A stretch of DNA of 15,247 nt from assembly GCA_036502625.1 (NCBI GenBank), contig DASXYG010000024.1, positions 1 through 15,247 on the forward strand, in the 5' to 3' direction. The notes under the pieces are model-generated. The model had not been told where the DNA came from. It searched no databases and worked only from the letters and a program-made list of their open reading frames with translations. Both the position numbers and the translations under genes were made by a program. The stretch is from DASXYG01 sp036502625 (GTDB lineage: Bacteria > Actinomycetota > Actinomycetes > Streptosporangiales > Streptosporangiaceae). The number at the start of each line of letters is the position of its first letter. The first letter of the stretch is position 1. Positions 14,067 to 15,247 of the stretch are shown piece after piece.

Positions 14067-15205
14067 CCGGATACCGCCGGCCCGACGGGTCGGTCGGCAT
14101 CCGCAACCACGTCGTGATCCTCCCGGTCGACGACCTGTCCAACGCCGCCGCCGAGGCGGTCGCGCACGTCGTGCCGGGAACGCTCGCGCTCCCCCACGGT
14201 TACGGCCGCCTCCAGTTCGGCGACGACCTGGAGCTGACGTTCCGTACGCTCATCGGCACCGGCCGCAACCCGAACGTGGCCGCGGTCGTCGTGATCGGCA
14301 TCGAGCCCAACTGGACGCGACACGTCGTCGACGGCATCTCCGGCACCGGCAAGCCGGTCACCGGCATCGCCATCGAGGGCCGCGGCGACCTCCGGACGAT
14401 CGAGGCCGCCGCCCGCGTCGCCCAGGGCTACCTCCAGGACGCCGGCGAGATCCCCCGCGAGCCCGTCGGGCGCGGCGAGATCATGATGTCGATCAAGTGC
14501 GGCGAGTCCGACACGACCTCCGGCCTCGGCTCCTGCCCGACCACGTCCGAGGCCGTGGACCGCTGGGTCGCGGCCGGCGGCACCGTGCTGTTCGGCGAGA
14601 CGTCGGAGCTGACCGGCGGCGAGCACCTGATCGCCGAGCGCTGCGCCGACGACGACGTGCGCAAGAAGTTCCAGGCCACGTACGACGACTACCTCGCCAC
14701 GATCGAGGCCACCGGCGCCAACCTCCTCGGCTCCCAGCCGACGCAGGGCAACATCGCCGGCGGCCTGTCCACGATCGAGGAGAAGGCGATGGGCAACATC
14801 GCCAAGACGGGCACGGTGCCGGTCGTGGACGCTCTGCGGCCGGCCGAAGCCCCGACCCGCCAGGGCCTGAACTTCATGGACACCTCGTCGGCGGCAGCGG
14901 AGTGCATCACGCTGATGGCCGCGGCGGGTGCCGTCATCCACCTGTTCCCGACCGGGCAGGGCAACATCATCGGCAACCCGATCGAGCCGGTCGTCAAGCT
15001 CACCGCCAATCCCCGTACCGCGGAGACCATGGGCGAGCACATGGACCTGGATTGCTCGGCGCTGCTGCGCCGGGAGTGCACGCTGGACCAGGCGGGCGAT
15101 CAGTTGATGGAGGTCATCGACCGCACGGTCCGGGGGCGCCTGACCTGCGCCGAGGCGCTGGGGCACCGCGAGTTCGTCTTCACGAAGCTGTATCCCAGCG
15201 CGTGA
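14045..15205 (+). CDS. suyB: UxaA-family large subunit, probable (2R)-sulfolactate sulfo-lyase beta subunit
   Basis: 386 aa, COG2721 (UxaA/GarD/SuyB) catalytic subunit. The N-terminus GYRRPDGSVGIRNHVVILPVDD is the family start. KCGESDTTSG (from K151), LFGETSELTGGEH, SQPTQGNIAGGLSTIEEKA, FMDTSSAAAE (from F277), FPTGQGNIIGNPIEPVVK and GHREFVFTKLY follow. Altronate and galactarate dehydratases, as I recall them, have MDTPGHD-like sequence and a GR-rich TTGRGT segment where this protein has MDTSSAAAE and PTGQGN. That favours the SuyB branch, but I cannot run the tree. The GTG at 14045 has GAGGAG 6 nt upstream and lies inside the small-subunit gene. Divergent dctA and shared operators support a transport-plus-lyase unit. 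No sulfite exporter, sulfite dehydrogenase or sulfolactate racemisation gene is visible before the window ends. Confidence 0.68.
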   Translation: MAEQRRLTGYRRPDGSVGIRNHVVILPVDDLSNAAAEAVAHVVPGTLALPHGYGRLQFGDDLELTFRTLIGTGRNPNVAAVVVIGIEPNWTRHVVDGISGTGKPVTGIAIEGRGDLRTIEAAARVAQGYLQDAGEIPREPVGRGEIMMSIKCGESDTTSGLGSCPTTSEAVDRWVAAGGTVLFGETSELTGGEHLIAERCADDDVRKKFQATYDDYLATIEATGANLLGSQPTQGNIAGGLSTIEEKAMGNIAKTGTVPVVDALRPAEAPTRQGLNFMDTSSAAAECITLMAAAGAVIHLFPTGQGNIIGNPIEPVVKLTANPRTAETMGEHMDLDCSALLRRECTLDQAGDQLMEVIDRTVRGRLTCAEALGHREFVFTKLYPSA

Positions 15206-15216
15206 CCGGTCCTGAG

Positions 15217-15247
15217 CGCGGCGGCGTGACGGTAGAACGCCGCCGCG
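15217..15247. terminator. GC-rich hairpin after the lyase operon
   Basis: Perfect 11-bp arms (15217-15227 and 15237-15247) with a 9-nt loop, starting 11 bp after the stop. The right arm ends exactly at the window edge, so the stem may be longer. The position fits a terminator. Confidence 0.6.

Noticed and set aside
13749..15205. Altronate dehydratase (UxaA) or galactarate dehydratase (GarD)
   Set aside because: Same superfamily, but the MDTSSAAAE and PTGQGN segments and the small-subunit end fit the sulfo-lyase branch better. It is kept as the main alternative, not excluded.
1..15247. CRISPR array, tRNA/rRNA, insertion sequence, phage or defence system
   Set aside because: No regularly spaced repeats, no cloverleaf or rRNA-like sequence, no transposase, integrase or nuclease motifs, and codon usage looks uniform across the window.

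Overview
The window is very GC-rich DNA (roughly three quarters G+C by eye) with GTG/ATG starts, TANNNT promoter elements, a receptor-type Ser/Thr protein kinase and FCD-type GntR regulation. This points to a filamentous or related high-GC actinomycete; genus cannot be fixed from the sequence. It is dense chromosomal coding DNA. I see no tRNA, rRNA, CRISPR array, insertion sequence or phage gene. The longest stretch without an intact gene is 1341-1622 (282 bp), which seems to hold the wreck of a small minus-strand gene.

Layout. (a) 1-1340: an acyl-CoA synthetase cut off by the left window edge. (b) 1623-3659: a membrane Ser/Thr kinase with an extracytoplasmic four-cysteine domain. (c) 3690-5648, minus strand: an LCMT-type methyltransferase behind a membrane GGDEF diguanylate cyclase. 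(d) 5812-7046, plus strand: a tandem pair of METTL27-like methyltransferases whose central parts look homogenised by gene conversion. A perfect 18-bp hairpin follows, then a small DUF6504-like gene facing the pair. (e) 7499-11315, minus strand: sugar porter, SDR dehydrogenase, D-galactonate-dehydratase-like enolase-superfamily enzyme, and an ABATE-domain protein lacking its usual zinc finger. (f) 11500-12213: a FadR/FCD GntR regulator divergent from the sugar operon. (g) 12179-13552, minus strand: a DctA-type dicarboxylate symporter. (h) 13749-15205, plus strand, divergent from dctA: a two-subunit UxaA-family lyase whose sequence looks most like (2R)-sulfolactate sulfo-lyase (SuyA/SuyB). A hairpin follows at the window edge.

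How the genes fit together. The most interesting part is 7.5-15.2 kb. An 18-bp motif (approximate form TGGTMAGAGRTCRGRCCA) occurs at the gntR promoter and twice in the dctA/suyA-like divergent promoter region. At gntR and at the lyase it lies right where transcription should start. This predicts that the GntR protein controls itself, the transporter and the lyase. The proposed role is uptake of a small dianionic acid (possibly sulfolactate) by the DctA protein and cleavage to pyruvate and sulfite. The adjacent sugar porter, dehydrogenase and sugar-acid dehydratase would oxidise and dehydrate a sugar or sugar acid. Whether the two halves form one route, such as sulfosugar breakdown, is inference; no aldolase, kinase or sulfite-handling gene is visible here.
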